From Caryophanales bacterium UBA6865 (GTDB lineage: Bacteria; Bacillota_I; Bacilli_A; RFN20; CAG-826): a DNA stretch of 64,000 nucleotides. Within the stretch, counting starts at the first letter, position 1, and the number at the start of each line of letters is the position of its first letter. Shown here piece by piece: positions 1 through 10,100 of the stretch. Under the pieces are notes generated by a model. That model worked only from the letters and a program-made list of their open reading frames with translations. It did not search any database and was not told where the DNA came from. Position numbers and translations under genes: made by a program. The DNA lies in NCBI GenBank assembly GCA_002449265.1, contig DKCV01000028.1, forward strand, positions 25,737 to 89,736, read 5' to 3'.

Positions 1-3000
1 CTTCTTCTAAGGAGATGAAGGGGCGAGCTTCGATGACGTTATTGACCTTAATCGTGAGGATATTGGTATCAACGTATCTAGCGATGATCTTGCCGCGTTC
101 GGTAGGAACGGCGATGACAGGCTGAATTTCTAGTTGTTCGAAGTATTGCATAATACCTTCGATGTGGCCAGTATCCATGTTGTTGAAGGCTTCGTCAAGC
201 ATAATCACGCAGCCATGACTTCTACGGTCTGGGGAACTGCGGATGATTTGGTCGAAGGATGCCGCGATGATGACATAGAATGGGGTTTGCGTTTCGCCAC
301 CCGACTTTTCACGGCTGATTTTTGAGAATAAGGAACGTCCGTTTTTGTTCGTAATCTCAATATCGTAATTCATGAAGCGTCGATAATCGCAGAATTTCGA
401 GATTTCTTGAAGTGTTTTCTCGTCATCCTTGTCACTTGTTAATTTATGGAAGAGGTCATTCATGAGCGCTTGGTTACGATCGCTTAAGTTTTCGGTGAAG
501 AGATCATTTTGCGTGAAGTTCTCATCGCTCTTAAAGATGTCATAATAATCGCCAAACATCTTGTCTTTGCTCTTTGTGACGATGAAGCGATATGTATCCC
601 CATCGGTGCCGAATGGCTTATCCGCAAGAAGCTTATTGAGTTCGCGAATATGCTCTTCCTCACTATTGATGTTCGCGCGGATTGCTTCAAGGTAGTTATT
701 CTCGAAAGTGCTTGTCGCTTCGGTTTTGGCGCGTTCAAGTTTCTCTTTGTCTTCCACAAGGGCACGGCTCATCAAGATATTGAGCTCTTGGTAGAAGGAG
801 GGGAGAGAATCCATGCTTGCTGTCGCATCGAAATGGAAAGTCGTGATGTAATTTTGCATCGCGTTAATTAAACGTGCTCTCTTGGTTTGGATTTCTTCGT
901 TATTTTCTTTTACTTTGGCGTTAATTTGAGAAAGGGTGAGTTCGTTATTTTTCTCAAACGAGGCGAATTCTTCGCGTAAAGCAGGATCGGAAAGGAAATC
1001 CTTGAAGCGCGTATCGCTTTCATCCCGGCGGGAGAGAGTTTCCGTGATGGATTTTTGGAGGTATTCGTTAGTCGCTTCTAAGCGAGATTTCTCCGCCAAA
1101 CGCTCATCGCGTTTCTTTTGAATCTCTTCTTTTTCTTTCTCTAATTCAATTGGACGATGATTCTCGTTATCGAGCATCTTCTCGACTTTGGCGGCTTTTT
1201 CTTTTAACGATTCAACGTATTCTTTGGTTTCGTTATATTTTGCCCACCAGTTCTTGTCGTTAAGAAGGAGTTGGATTTGAGAACGGTCGCAGCCATTACT
1301 TCTTAGTGCCTCTAAGCGAGACTTTTCTTCTAATAATGCGCGATATTCTTTTTCTTTTGCTTCGATTGCTTCTTCAACGGCTTCTAGTTGGATGTTGCTC
1401 GCGTTATAGCCGATATAAGGGGTCTCGTAAATCTTTTGCTTGGTTTGACGGGCAGCTTTATTTTTATAGACCATGACGGTGCGAGTGATGGAAGATTCAT
1501 AACTCTTGAGCTCATCTTCGCTATCAACGCAGATGATATTGCCCATGATGTAAGAAGCGTATTTTCGTGCATCTTCACTGATGGCTTTGACTTTGAGAGC
1601 CAAAGAGTCTTCCATTGGCTCGATGTCTTTTAATTTCGCGACGTTGACTAAGCCAACACCGAAGATTTGGAGACGGTTTTTGTTGCGTTCATATAGTCTT
1701 AACGCATCGTCAAAATAGCGTTCTGGGACGAACAAGTCGAAGCGGCGGGTATTTAAATAGCCTTCGACCGCGTTTCTCCAACTTTCTTCGCCTGGAACCA
1801 TTTCGAGCAATTCGCAGAATGGGATGGCTTTAATATCTTCGTGATAAATTTCTTTTAAGCCCGATTCGATGACCTCGATTAGGTTAGTGACGTTACTATC
1901 GTAACTAGCCATACCTTTAGAAAGAAGGTTCTTGCGGCTCACTAAGTCGCGTTCTTCGCTTGATACTGCGCTTAGTTTGATGTCAGTTTGAACAATTTTC
2001 TCGGCTATTTCGTTGCGGGAAGATAATAATGCTTCGTGATAACGTTTCGCTTCATCAATGAAAGAAGCCATGTCGCTACTAGAAAGATATTTGGAAAGCT
2101 TATTTTTGATGCCAAGGCTACTAGCGATTTCCGCTTCTTTCTTTAATAGCTCATTCCAATGTTTAGCGCGCGATAAATATTCGTTTTCTAACGAACTCTT
2201 TTCTTTAATTAAGTCGGTGAGGCGTTTGAATTCACCAGCGGCGCCTTCGCTCGTTAACGTGGCAATGCTCTGATCGATTTCGCGGATTTGGCTAGCTAGA
2301 TGCTCAGCGTCTTCCAAATATTCCACGATGAGCTTTTTGTTTTTCTCAATCGTCGCATTTACTTTATCGACTTCGCCAGCCGCATCGTCGATTTCATGCT
2401 TAAGCTCATAAGCTTTTAGAAGCTCGTTTTGCTTCTTCAATTCGCTATAGATGTCGCCTAAACGAGTGATGTCATTTAGCGCATCCTCTTTCTTGATATC
2501 TTCTTCAACACGTTTTTGAAGCTCATTATAAACGAGGATGTTCCGTTTCATGTTTGTAAGGTCAACGGCCTTATCTGGCATCAAAAACTGATAGACGAAT
2601 TGGTTAACGTCTTTAATTGGGCGGAAGGCAATAGCTTTTGGAAGAAGTTCGTAGTAGCGTTTTCCTTCTAAGGAAAGAAGGCTATAAAGCTTCATACGGA
2701 TGTCTTCTCTTCTACCTTCGATTTTACGAAGCTTCTCGCCGTGTTTTTCGCTCATTAAGCGGAAACCGAGGGTTTGAAGATTACCATTGATATTATTGGT
2801 AAAAAGAGAATCGTCGATGCCTTGATTCTCCATATAGTAGAAGGAGCGCTCAACTTTTCCTTTTTCTTCTTGAATCTCTAAGCAAACGCCGATGATGAAT
2901 GGCTTTTTCGAATATTCATCGTACCATTCGGTGCAAATATGCGAGATAACGCTCGGCTGATTGCGGAGGTTCTCTTTTCCTTCGATGCCGATTTTGGCGC

Positions 3001-3217
3001 GCATGTAGGTTTCTACAGTTCGAGAAGCCCTTTCGTTAGCGGCGCTATTGAAGAATTTTTCTTCACCTCCGGTAAGAAGGAACATGAGCGCGTCAAGCAA
3101 GGTGCTTTTGCCAGATCCGTTCTCACCGAATACAAGCATCGAGCCTTTGACATCGATGGTTTGATTATAGAATCCGTGCCAGTTGATTAATTTAATCTTC
3201 GTCAGACTTTTCTTCAT
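1..3217 (-). CDS. jetC: JetC, SMC/MukB-like ATPase of a Wadjet system (3' end outside the window)
   Basis: The reading frame starts at an ATG 8 nt after GGAGG and stays open for 1072 codons to the window edge. The N-terminus carries a Walker A motif, GENGSGKST, at residues 31-39. Near residue 970 there is an ABC signature-like SREKSGGETQ, followed around residue 1000 by a Walker B, CVIMLDEAF. The long segment between them is charged and should form the coiled-coil arms. This head-arm-head layout is that of JetC/MksB. In Wadjet systems JetC with JetA and JetB extrudes DNA loops and JetD cleaves small circular DNA (family knowledge). The start overlaps the end of jetB by 26 bp. Only a few C-terminal residues are likely missing; JetD would be expected just past position 1. 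Confidence 0.9.
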   Translation of the reverse strand, partial: MKKSLTKIKLINWHGFYNQTIDVKGSMLVFGENGSGKSTLLDALMFLLTGGEEKFFNSAANERASRTVETYMRAKIGIEGKENLRNQPSVISHICTEWYDEYSKKPFIIGVCLEIQEEKGKVERSFYYMENQGIDDSLFTNNINGNLQTLGFRLMSEKHGEKLRKIEGRREDIRMKLYSLLSLEGKRYYELLPKAIAFRPIKDVNQFVYQFLMPDKAVDLTNMKRNILVYNELQKRVEEDIKKEDALNDITRLGDIYSELKKQNELLKAYELKHEIDDAAGEVDKVNATIEKNKKLIVEYLEDAEHLASQIREIDQSIATLTSEGAAGEFKRLTDLIKEKSSLENEYLSRAKHWNELLKKEAEIASSLGIKNKLSKYLSSSDMASFIDEAKRYHEALLSSRNEIAEKIVQTDIKLSAVSSEERDLVSRKNLLSKGMASYDSNVTNLIEVIESGLKEIYHEDIKAIPFCELLEMVPGEESWRNAVEGYLNTRRFDLFVPERYFDDALRLYERNKNRLQIFGVGLVNVAKLKDIEPMEDSLALKVKAISEDARKYASYIMGNIICVDSEDELKSYESSITRTVMVYKNKAARQTKQKIYETPYIGYNASNIQLEAVEEAIEAKEKEYRALLEEKSRLEALRSNGCDRSQIQLLLNDKNWWAKYNETKEYVESLKEKAAKVEKMLDNENHRPIELEKEKEEIQKKRDERLAEKSRLEATNEYLQKSITETLSRRDESDTRFKDFLSDPALREEFASFEKNNELTLSQINAKVKENNEEIQTKRARLINAMQNYITTFHFDATASMDSLPSFYQELNILMSRALVEDKEKLERAKTEATSTFENNYLEAIRANINSEEEHIRELNKLLADKPFGTDGDTYRFIVTKSKDKMFGDYYDIFKSDENFTQNDLFTENLSDRNQALMNDLFHKLTSDKDDEKTLQEISKFCDYRRFMNYDIEITNKNGRSLFSKISREKSGGETQTPFYVIIAASFDQIIRSSPDRRSHGCVIMLDEAFNNMDTGHIEGIMQYFEQLEIQPVIAVPTERGKIIARYVDTNILTIKVNNVIEARPFISLEE

Positions 3218-3842
3218 CGTCAGTTCCTCCAGGGTTATCTTTGGTATTTAGGGCTTTGATTTTATTTGCGATATCTTCTAAGCCTTCCGCAGGGATTAAG
3301 ACGTGGACGCTAGGGAAGATTTGAATGCTTGTGTCGCTAGAAAGGGTGCTTGCTCTAAAATCGATGATTTTATGGGCTTTGAGTTTACGTAACGTTAGTA
3401 AATAGAAGGAAGGACGTTTTGCGTAATCGAGTAAGCCGGCGATCTTAAGCTGTTCGACGATTTGGTCTAAAGTAATGATGACTTTGTCTTCGCTTGTGAC
3501 TTGTTTCTTTTGCTCGATTTCTAGGAGTCTAAGGACAAATAGAACGGCAGTATCGAGTTTATTGAGACGAACACGGTTACGATTTTCTGTCGTTTTGATG
3601 TAGGCTAAGCCGTTACTGTAATCCAAAACGAATTCGTAATCGATAAGGGTGAAGAAACTGGTAATCATTTCTTTATTCTCGGCTGCGAAGAAATAGTCGT
3701 TATTATCTTCTTCTTTGCTTTTGACTAAGAAAGTTTCTCCTAATAGTCGGTTAATGACTTTTGCAAAGCTATTGCGCTCCCCTTCGCTATAGGCATAGTA
3801 GTCATTCGCGAAGATGTCTAATTCATGGGTTCTATCTATCAT
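3192..3842 (-). CDS. jetB: JetB, MksE-like Wadjet subunit (DUF4194 type)
   Basis: This 216-residue protein sits between the JetA and JetC genes, overlapping the former by 4 nt (ATGA) and the latter by 26 nt, so the three are translationally coupled. It has no membrane segment or signal peptide, and its sequence pattern of short winged-helix-like helices followed by an acidic, disordered tail matches the MksE/MukE-like JetB family. In Wadjet complexes JetB dimers bridge the kleisin JetA and help the SMC-like JetC engage DNA (family knowledge). The assignment rests mainly on gene order, size and general resemblance rather than on a catalytic motif, since the family has none. Confidence 0.85.
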   Translation of the reverse strand: MIDRTHELDIFANDYYAYSEGERNSFAKVINRLLGETFLVKSKEEDNNDYFFAAENKEMITSFFTLIDYEFVLDYSNGLAYIKTTENRNRVRLNKLDTAVLFVLRLLEIEQKKQVTSEDKVIITLDQIVEQLKIAGLLDYAKRPSFYLLTLRKLKAHKIIDFRASTLSSDTSIQIFPSVHVLIPAEGLEDIANKIKALNTKDNPGGTDDEEKSDED

Positions 3843-5239
3843 TGTTTTACCTCTTTTCTTTCGATATCGAAGGATTTTGTCTTGTAGCCGAAGGTTTCGT
3901 AATAGTCATCGTAGAAGGTGACTTTATAAGACATGTCTTCGTAAGAGCTATATGCTTCGACCATCATGAGCATGATGAGTTTATTCCAGGAATCGACTTC
4001 GATATCCTTGGAGTTCTTTTTCGTTTCGTCTCCTAATTCTTTGTCGACGAATTCGTTGACCTTATCGCGAGAGAAGATATCTTGACGGAAAATATTTGCC
4101 ATCGCGAGGTCGAAATCTTCTTGGGAGGTTGGTGGATTCTCCATAAAATACGAATCCACGCGTTCTCTAGCGGCAGCGCGGTCATAGAGAGATTCTTGAT
4201 CGACTTGCTTAGAGGAGAATAAGGCTAATGCTTCATTAAATTCAGTCTCCTCATCCATCTCTTTGATGTTCTTTAAAACATTTTTGAGCAAGCCCGAAAT
4301 ATCTTTGCGATTATTCATCAAGAATTCAAATTTGGCTTGGGCGCTTGTATGGAATTTGGTGTTCTTTTCATCGATTAAGGCGACAAGAGTATCAACCGAT
4401 TCAAAGCGACGGATACATTCTTCAAGCTCATCGGCGTATTTGTTGCGGATTTCGTTGATGGTGTCTTGATCAGCGTTACTAATCCAGCTCGTTTCTAGGA
4501 TGTTTTTAACGATTTCATCGAGGTGGTTATAACGGAGGTCATTTAAACAATCGAGAATCTTCGCGGTGTATTTGCTTGGGTTGTCTCGCGTTTTTAAGTT
4601 ATAGAAGACTTTAAGCAAAACTTGGTTGCGGTATTTATCGACTAAGATATCGAGAACTTGCTTTGGCGAAAGCGTCTCATCGTTAATGAGGTTTTCCGTG
4701 AAGCGTCTAATCTTTGGGACTAAGCCCTGAAGTCCGTGAAATAAAGACAATGTTTGACTATAAACTTGTTCGATAATTCCTTTAGATTGGCTGAAATCGA
4801 AGCTTTCGAGAGCCTTGGCGATAAGATAGAAGTAACCGGTGAATTCGATTGGTTTCTTTTCTCTTTCGACAATGTTATGGAATGTTTCCATAAGCGTGAT
4901 GGCGTCACTTGTTAAAGACAAAGTTGTCGTAAAGCCTTCTGTCGTGTCTTCTTCTAACCAACCTGTTCTTTTATAGCGAGCGACTTTACTACTTGCCATG
5001 TAGCGGTGGTCTTTGCTTTGCTTATCGAAGTCGTCAGAATCATCGAAATCATCGAAAAGATGCGTATCGATATAAGCTTCCAAATCATCGACTAAATCAT
5101 CTCTAGCGATGCTTTGAACGTTCCGTTTTGTCATGAAAACGTCATAAATGAAGGAAAGAAGTTCGTAATTCGTTCTTTTATCTTCGCGGACGAAAACGGA
5201 AAACATCTGGTTATTAACAACATCAAATAGGTTATCCAA
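3839..5239 (-). CDS. jetA: JetA, kleisin-like Wadjet subunit
   Basis: First gene of the operon, 466 residues. It starts with TTG, chosen because an AGGAGG lies 8 nt upstream and no ATG is better placed. The protein is largely helical, begins with a winged-helix-like segment and is rich in charged residues, as expected for the MukF/MksF-like kleisin that closes the SMC ring. Wadjet JetA families are diverse (DUF3375 and DUF5716 types); I did not assign the subtype. It overlaps jetB by 4 nt. The 5' leader contains two strong hairpins that could control expression. The call depends strongly on the jetB and jetC neighbours. Confidence 0.85.
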   Translation of the reverse strand: MDNLFDVVNNQMFSVFVREDKRTNYELLSFIYDVFMTKRNVQSIARDDLVDDLEAYIDTHLFDDFDDSDDFDKQSKDHRYMASSKVARYKRTGWLEEDTTEGFTTTLSLTSDAITLMETFHNIVEREKKPIEFTGYFYLIAKALESFDFSQSKGIIEQVYSQTLSLFHGLQGLVPKIRRFTENLINDETLSPKQVLDILVDKYRNQVLLKVFYNLKTRDNPSKYTAKILDCLNDLRYNHLDEIVKNILETSWISNADQDTINEIRNKYADELEECIRRFESVDTLVALIDEKNTKFHTSAQAKFEFLMNNRKDISGLLKNVLKNIKEMDEETEFNEALALFSSKQVDQESLYDRAAARERVDSYFMENPPTSQEDFDLAMANIFRQDIFSRDKVNEFVDKELGDETKKNSKDIEVDSWNKLIMLMMVEAYSSYEDMSYKVTFYDDYYETFGYKTKSFDIERKEVKQ

Positions 5240-5270
5240 ATTATTTTCCTCCTATTAGCGGTTCGTTAGA

Positions 5271-5338
5271 GGATAGAAAAAAGAACCCGATTCTATCCTT
5301 TTATAGACTCTAGGAAGAACAACGAGCATCTTCCTAGA
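5271..5338 (-). promoter_or_regulatory. Two tandem hairpins in the jetA leader
   Basis: Two perfect inverted repeats stand in series between the presumed promoter and jetA: TCTAGGAAGA with TCTTCCTAGA (5309-5318/5329-5338) and GGATAGAA with TTCTATCC (5271-5278/5291-5298). Neither is followed by a good T-run on the minus strand, so they look like leader structures rather than terminators. The rest of 5339-5493 is AT-rich, with a further small hairpin at the GTAATTT near 5409 and no gene. Confidence 0.4.
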
Positions 5339-5493
5339 AAAACCATGATTCTTTTGTCTCATAAACTAACGTTTTGTAAACGAAAATATGGTATCAAATT
5401 TCGGGGTGTAATTTCTACAAAATTACGCATTTTTGTAAAGATTTTTGCTCCGAGTTAACTTTCAATATTTTCTACTTATTTCTTCACTTCATT

Positions 5494-5538
5494 AAAAAGA
5501 AAAAACGACCGAACTCCTAGGGAAGGAAGAATCGGTCG
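5494..5538 (-). terminator. Terminator of the iron alcohol dehydrogenase gene
   Basis: On the minus strand a 7-bp stem (CGACCGA/TCGGTCG, 5506-5512 with 5532-5538) is followed by TTTTTTCTTTTT. It lies 19 nt after the stop codon of the dehydrogenase gene and insulates it from the jet operon. Confidence 0.85.
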
Positions 5539-5556
5539 AATTTGCGTATAGAAAAG

Positions 5557-6729
5557 TTATTCAAAGCAATCTTCGAGAATTTTTAGCGTCTCTTTTTCGC
5601 TTAACGGGTGATAGCCTCCTCTTAAGCCATTTTGGTAAGCGCTTTTAGCGATAAGCGGAAGCATTTCTTTAGTCGCTCCAAGCTCTTTTAAGGTGGTTGG
5701 AATCTTGAGTGTGAGAATGAAGTCTTCTAATTTGTCTAGTCCTTCTTTGATGATTTCATCTTGCGATTTGTTGCCTTTTTCGACTTGGAAGACATTGAGA
5801 GCGAATTTTTCGAATTGGTCCTTCCCAAATTGTGAGATATAGCGGTAATAGGGGTAAGAAATAACCGCTAAGCCTAAACCGTGTGGGCAAGAGGTATAAG
5901 CGCCAAGTTGGTGCTCGATTCCGTGCACATTCCAGTCTTGTTTCTTACTTAAGCCTAACAAGGTATTTAACGCGAGAGTCGCGTCCCACATCAAATTGCT
6001 ACGCACATCGTAATCCGTCGGGTTCTTGCTTGCTTTCTTGCCGTGCTCAATAACGGCACGCATTAATCCTTCTAATAAGTAGTCGCTTGTGTTTCCGCTT
6101 TCTTCGCTAAAATACTGTTCCATTAAGTGCGAGAACATATCGAAAATTCCGCTTACCATTTGGGGATAAGGGACTGTCAAAGTATAGCTAGGGTCAAGGA
6201 TAGAGAAGACAGGATAGTTATATTCGCCATACACTTTCCCGATCTTTAATTTCTTTTCTTCGTTTGTGATGACGGAGCCTGAATTCATCTCACTCCCCGT
6301 TCCTACCATGGTTAAAACGGTTCCGATTGGGGTGACTTTATGAGTCAATTCTTCCTGCCGTTCATAGTATTTACCCCAAGGATCAACTTCATTTATTGCA
6401 GCGGCGATTGCTTTTGCGCAGTCGATAACGCTTCCTCCACCAACCGCCAAAATAAAGTCGATATGGTTCTTTTCGATGAGCTCTTTCCCTTTTAAAACCG
6501 ATTCATAGCTAGGGTTAGAATGAATCCCTTCTAGCTCATAGACTTCTTTGTTACTCTCCTCAAGGATTTTCGTGACTTCAGTATAGATGCCATTTGTTTT
6601 AATGCTCCCGGTTCCATAAGCCAAAAGTATCTTTTTTCCATAGTGAGACAATTCACCTTTTAAAGCGGAAATACTTCCTTTTCCGAAATAGATTTTTGTT
6701 GGATTATAAAATTCAAAATTTCCTTCCAT
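5557..6729 (-). CDS. Iron-containing alcohol dehydrogenase (butanol dehydrogenase type)
   Basis: A 390-residue group III NAD(P)H-dependent alcohol dehydrogenase, reducing aldehydes at the end of fermentation. The nucleotide-binding signature GGGSVIDCAKAIA is present. The metal ligands appear as DMFSH, then GIEHQLG, then CPHGLGLA, giving the D-H-H-H set of the YugJ/BdhA family. I chose the ATG at 6729 because AGGAG lies 7 nt upstream; a longer form starting nine codons earlier lacks a site. It is a single-gene unit with its own terminator, divergent from the GH3 gene. The natural substrate cannot be told from sequence. Confidence 0.88.
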   Translation of the reverse strand: MEGNFEFYNPTKIYFGKGSISALKGELSHYGKKILLAYGTGSIKTNGIYTEVTKILEESNKEVYELEGIHSNPSYESVLKGKELIEKNHIDFILAVGGGSVIDCAKAIAAAINEVDPWGKYYERQEELTHKVTPIGTVLTMVGTGSEMNSGSVITNEEKKLKIGKVYGEYNYPVFSILDPSYTLTVPYPQMVSGIFDMFSHLMEQYFSEESGNTSDYLLEGLMRAVIEHGKKASKNPTDYDVRSNLMWDATLALNTLLGLSKKQDWNVHGIEHQLGAYTSCPHGLGLAVISYPYYRYISQFGKDQFEKFALNVFQVEKGNKSQDEIIKEGLDKLEDFILTLKIPTTLKELGATKEMLPLIAKSAYQNGLRGGYHPLSEKETLKILEDCFE

Positions 6730-7066
6730 TGCCTTTCTCCTTTGAATCGCCTCCATTTTAAAAGTTGAAGTGGGCTTTAGGTCAAGAAGAATTTTTTCTC
6801 AAATAAAAAGAGAAAGAAAAACAAAATGATTTGTAAATTTTTCTTTTTCGATTATCTCAATTTTTCTCGAATTTCTATTTAATTGTTTTTAAAAATAATC
6901 GATTTTCAAAAGACGAAAAATCTCCTTTCCAAAACCATTCGTTGCTTTCTTTATTCTTCGTGTATTTCGCTTTGTAAATCTAATAGAAAGTAATTTTTTG
7001 AATTGAGAAATTAAGTTTACATTTTTAGTTAAATTATTCGATTTTATCTAATTTTTTCTCCCTCTA

Positions 7067-7080
7067 TGAAAGCGCTAACA
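7067..7080 (+). promoter_or_regulatory. cre box (CcpA site), perfect match
   Basis: TGAAAGCGCTAACA matches the Firmicute cre consensus TGWAANCGNTNWCA at all 14 positions. It overlaps the -35 region of the GH3 promoter, the usual position for CcpA repression. Confidence 0.75.
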
Positions 7081-7104
7081 ATCATTGTATGCTTCAACTA
7101 TAAT
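7075..7104 (+). promoter_or_regulatory. Promoter of the GH3 gene
   Basis: A perfect -10 TATAAT (7099-7104) stands 18 nt after CTAACA (7075-7080), a fair -35. The cre box covers the -35. The remaining intergenic sequence, 6730-7066, is very AT-rich and should hold the divergent dehydrogenase promoter, which I could not place with confidence. Confidence 0.6.
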
Positions 7105-7175
7105 CTCGTATTTTATTCGTTCTGATTTTGCTTGGATAGAACGTTAAATTGCTGGGTAGAAAGTGAGAAAAACTA

Positions 7176-10100
7176 ATGAAGAAAAAGAAGAAAAGAATGT
7201 CGAATCGGAAGTTTCTTATCTTATGGGTGCCGTTCCTCGTTTTAGCTACTTCCGCCGCGATTACTTTAGAAACGATTATTCCTGGCTACGCGACGATGCT
7301 AGATACTTTTGCAGGGCGAATTTATTCTCCATTAGGAAAAGGGGATATTGTAAAAACTCCAGCGAAAGGGACGGAAGGGTGGAATAGACGTTATTACCAT
7401 CAATCCTTTAAAACTGGCAATAAAGGCGAAGGAAGTTTAGAAGCGAAACTCCATGCGGAAAAACTTGTTCAAGAAATCGCCGCGGAAGGTATGGTGTTAC
7501 TAAAAAACGATAAGGACGCTTTGCCCCTAAAGACAAAAGAAAATAAGAAAATCGCTTTATTCGGAAGAGGATCAGCCGATCCAGTCTATGGGGGAAGCGG
7601 ATCAGGGAATGTCGATACTTCTAATTGCATTACTCCCTATTTAGGTTTGAAAAATGCCGGATTTGAGGTCAATGAAGAAATCTATCAATATTTCGCTAAG
7701 GAAGCTAAAAACTATCCTCGCCAAGAAATCAAGATGGACGATTATGAAGGCTCAACCTTTTTAATCGGCGAAATTAATCCAGAGTATTATCCAAATAGTT
7801 TTCAATCAAGAAAAGAAGAAACCGCGCTTGTTTTTCTTTCTCGATGTGGTGGCGAAGGTCTTGATTTATCGAGGGATTTAAAGAAAGACTCAAAAAACAA
7901 GGCTACTCAAGCAATTGTCAATCGCAAAGATGAAATTGGAGAAAACGCGAAAAAAGAAATCGAACACTATCAAGACAATCAGCATGAACTTCAATTGAGC
8001 CAAGAAGAAAAAGAAATGCTAGAGTTCACGAAAAAGAACTTCAAGCAAACCATCGTTGTCTTGAATTTATCGACGACTATGGAAGTGCATGATCTTAAAA
8101 ACGATGAAAAAATCGCCGGTATCATCTGGGCTGGTTCACCTGGCTCGACTGGCTTTAATGCGTTAGGCAAGATTCTATCTGGTGAAGTTAACCCAAGCGG
8201 AAAGACGCCGGATATTTACGCTTCTTCGTTTCGTGATGATCCAACATTCCAAAACTTTGCAACAGAAGGTGAGCATCAATATAAGGACGTGAAGGATATT
8301 GACGCAGGAAGAGGAAAAGAAGCGCATTTCCTTCATTATGAAGAAGGGATTTACTTAGGTTACCGCTATTACGAAACTCGCGCGAAAGAGGATAAGGATT
8401 TTAAGTATTTAGACGCTGTAACGTATCCGTTTGGCTACGGGCTAAGTTACACTTCTTTTGAAAAGAAAATTGAATCTTCTAGTAGCAATGAGGAAGAGAT
8501 TAAACTTTCCGTTTCGGTGAAAAATGTTGGCCAAGTAGCGGGAAAAGAAGCGGTGCAGATTTATTGTAGCGCCCCATTTACTAGAGGCGGCATTGAAAAA
8601 CCTCATACCGTCTTAGTTGAATTTGGGAAAACCAAACTATTGAAGCCTCAAGAAAGCGAGACTCTTGGTTTTAAAATCAAGACGGAAGACCTAGCTAGTT
8701 ATGACTATAACGACAAAAACAAAAACGGGTTCAAAGGTTATGAACTTGAAGGTGGGGAATATAAAATCACGGTGAAAGAGAATAGCCATGATGTTTCTAT
8801 GGATGCAGATAATAAAGCTTTAGAATTTAGCGTCAATCTTAAAGCGAGACAAATCCGTAGGAAGACGAGCGATAAAAATGACGTCATTAATCAATTTGAT
8901 GATGTTTCCGCTATCTTCAAAAAGGATCAAAGTGGCTACGCTCATTTAATGTCGCGAGCTGATTTTAAAGGAAGTTTCCCCTCTTCTCCAACGAAAGAAG
9001 ATACGGTAGCTTCTAGGATTATGGTCAATGGCAAAAGCGTTTTAGAACGCTTAAAACCCTACAAGATTGAAAATAATGAGCTAGATAAAATGCCGAAGAT
9101 GAATGCGAAAAACGGTTTATCGATTATTGATGTAAGGGGACTGGATTACGAAGATGAAAAATACGAAAAACTCTTAGATCAATTAAGCGAATTTGATTAC
9201 GCGAAATCTTCACAATATCTTGTGAACGGGGCTTATAACACTCCTAAAATGGAACACTTTGGAAAACCCTATACCGAAGACCACGATGGCCCACAAGGAT
9301 TTAGTTCTTTGTTCGGCAACAAATACAAGAATTTCACCGCTTATATGTCGGAGCCGATTTTAGCGGCTACATTCAACAAAGAACTAGCAAAAATGATGGG
9401 CACTTCAATCGGAGAAGAAGCATTAGCGTCAAATCCGATTTTCTCTGTATGGTATGGGCCAGGAATGAATACGCATCGTTCTCCTTTTGCAGGAAGAAAT
9501 TTCGAATATTATTCAGAAGATGGGCTTCTTGCAGGGAAAATCGCCGCAAATGTCATTTCTGGTGCTGCGAGTAAAGGCTTATACGCCTATATCAAACATT
9601 TCGCGCTTAATGGCCAAGAAACATGGAGAGTTTCCTCTTTATGCACTTGGGTAGACGAACAAGCAATTCGCGAAATCTACCTTAAGCCTTTTGAAATCGT
9701 CGTAAAAGAAGCCTCTACTGAAGTTGATTTTATTAAAGACAACAAAGGCAATCATGCGAAAAAGAAAATGAACGCTGCTACCGCGGTGATGTCTTCCTTT
9801 AACCGAATTGGAACAACTTGGGCAGGTGGATATAAGAACTTACTCACTAATGTCTTACGCGAAGAGTGGGGATTTCGTGGGTTCGTCCTCTCTGACTTTA
9901 ATCTCTTTGACTATATGAACTGCGATCAAGGGGTTAGAGCAGGGACGGATATGCAACTTACTTGGTTAAAGAAAATGGCGATGCCGATAGGAAAAATAGG
10001 GGACGGATTCTTAGATACTAGTTCCGCTACCGCGCGACTTGCCTTAAGAAAAGCCTACCACAACGTCTTTTACACGATTGCGAATTCCAATGCGATGCAA

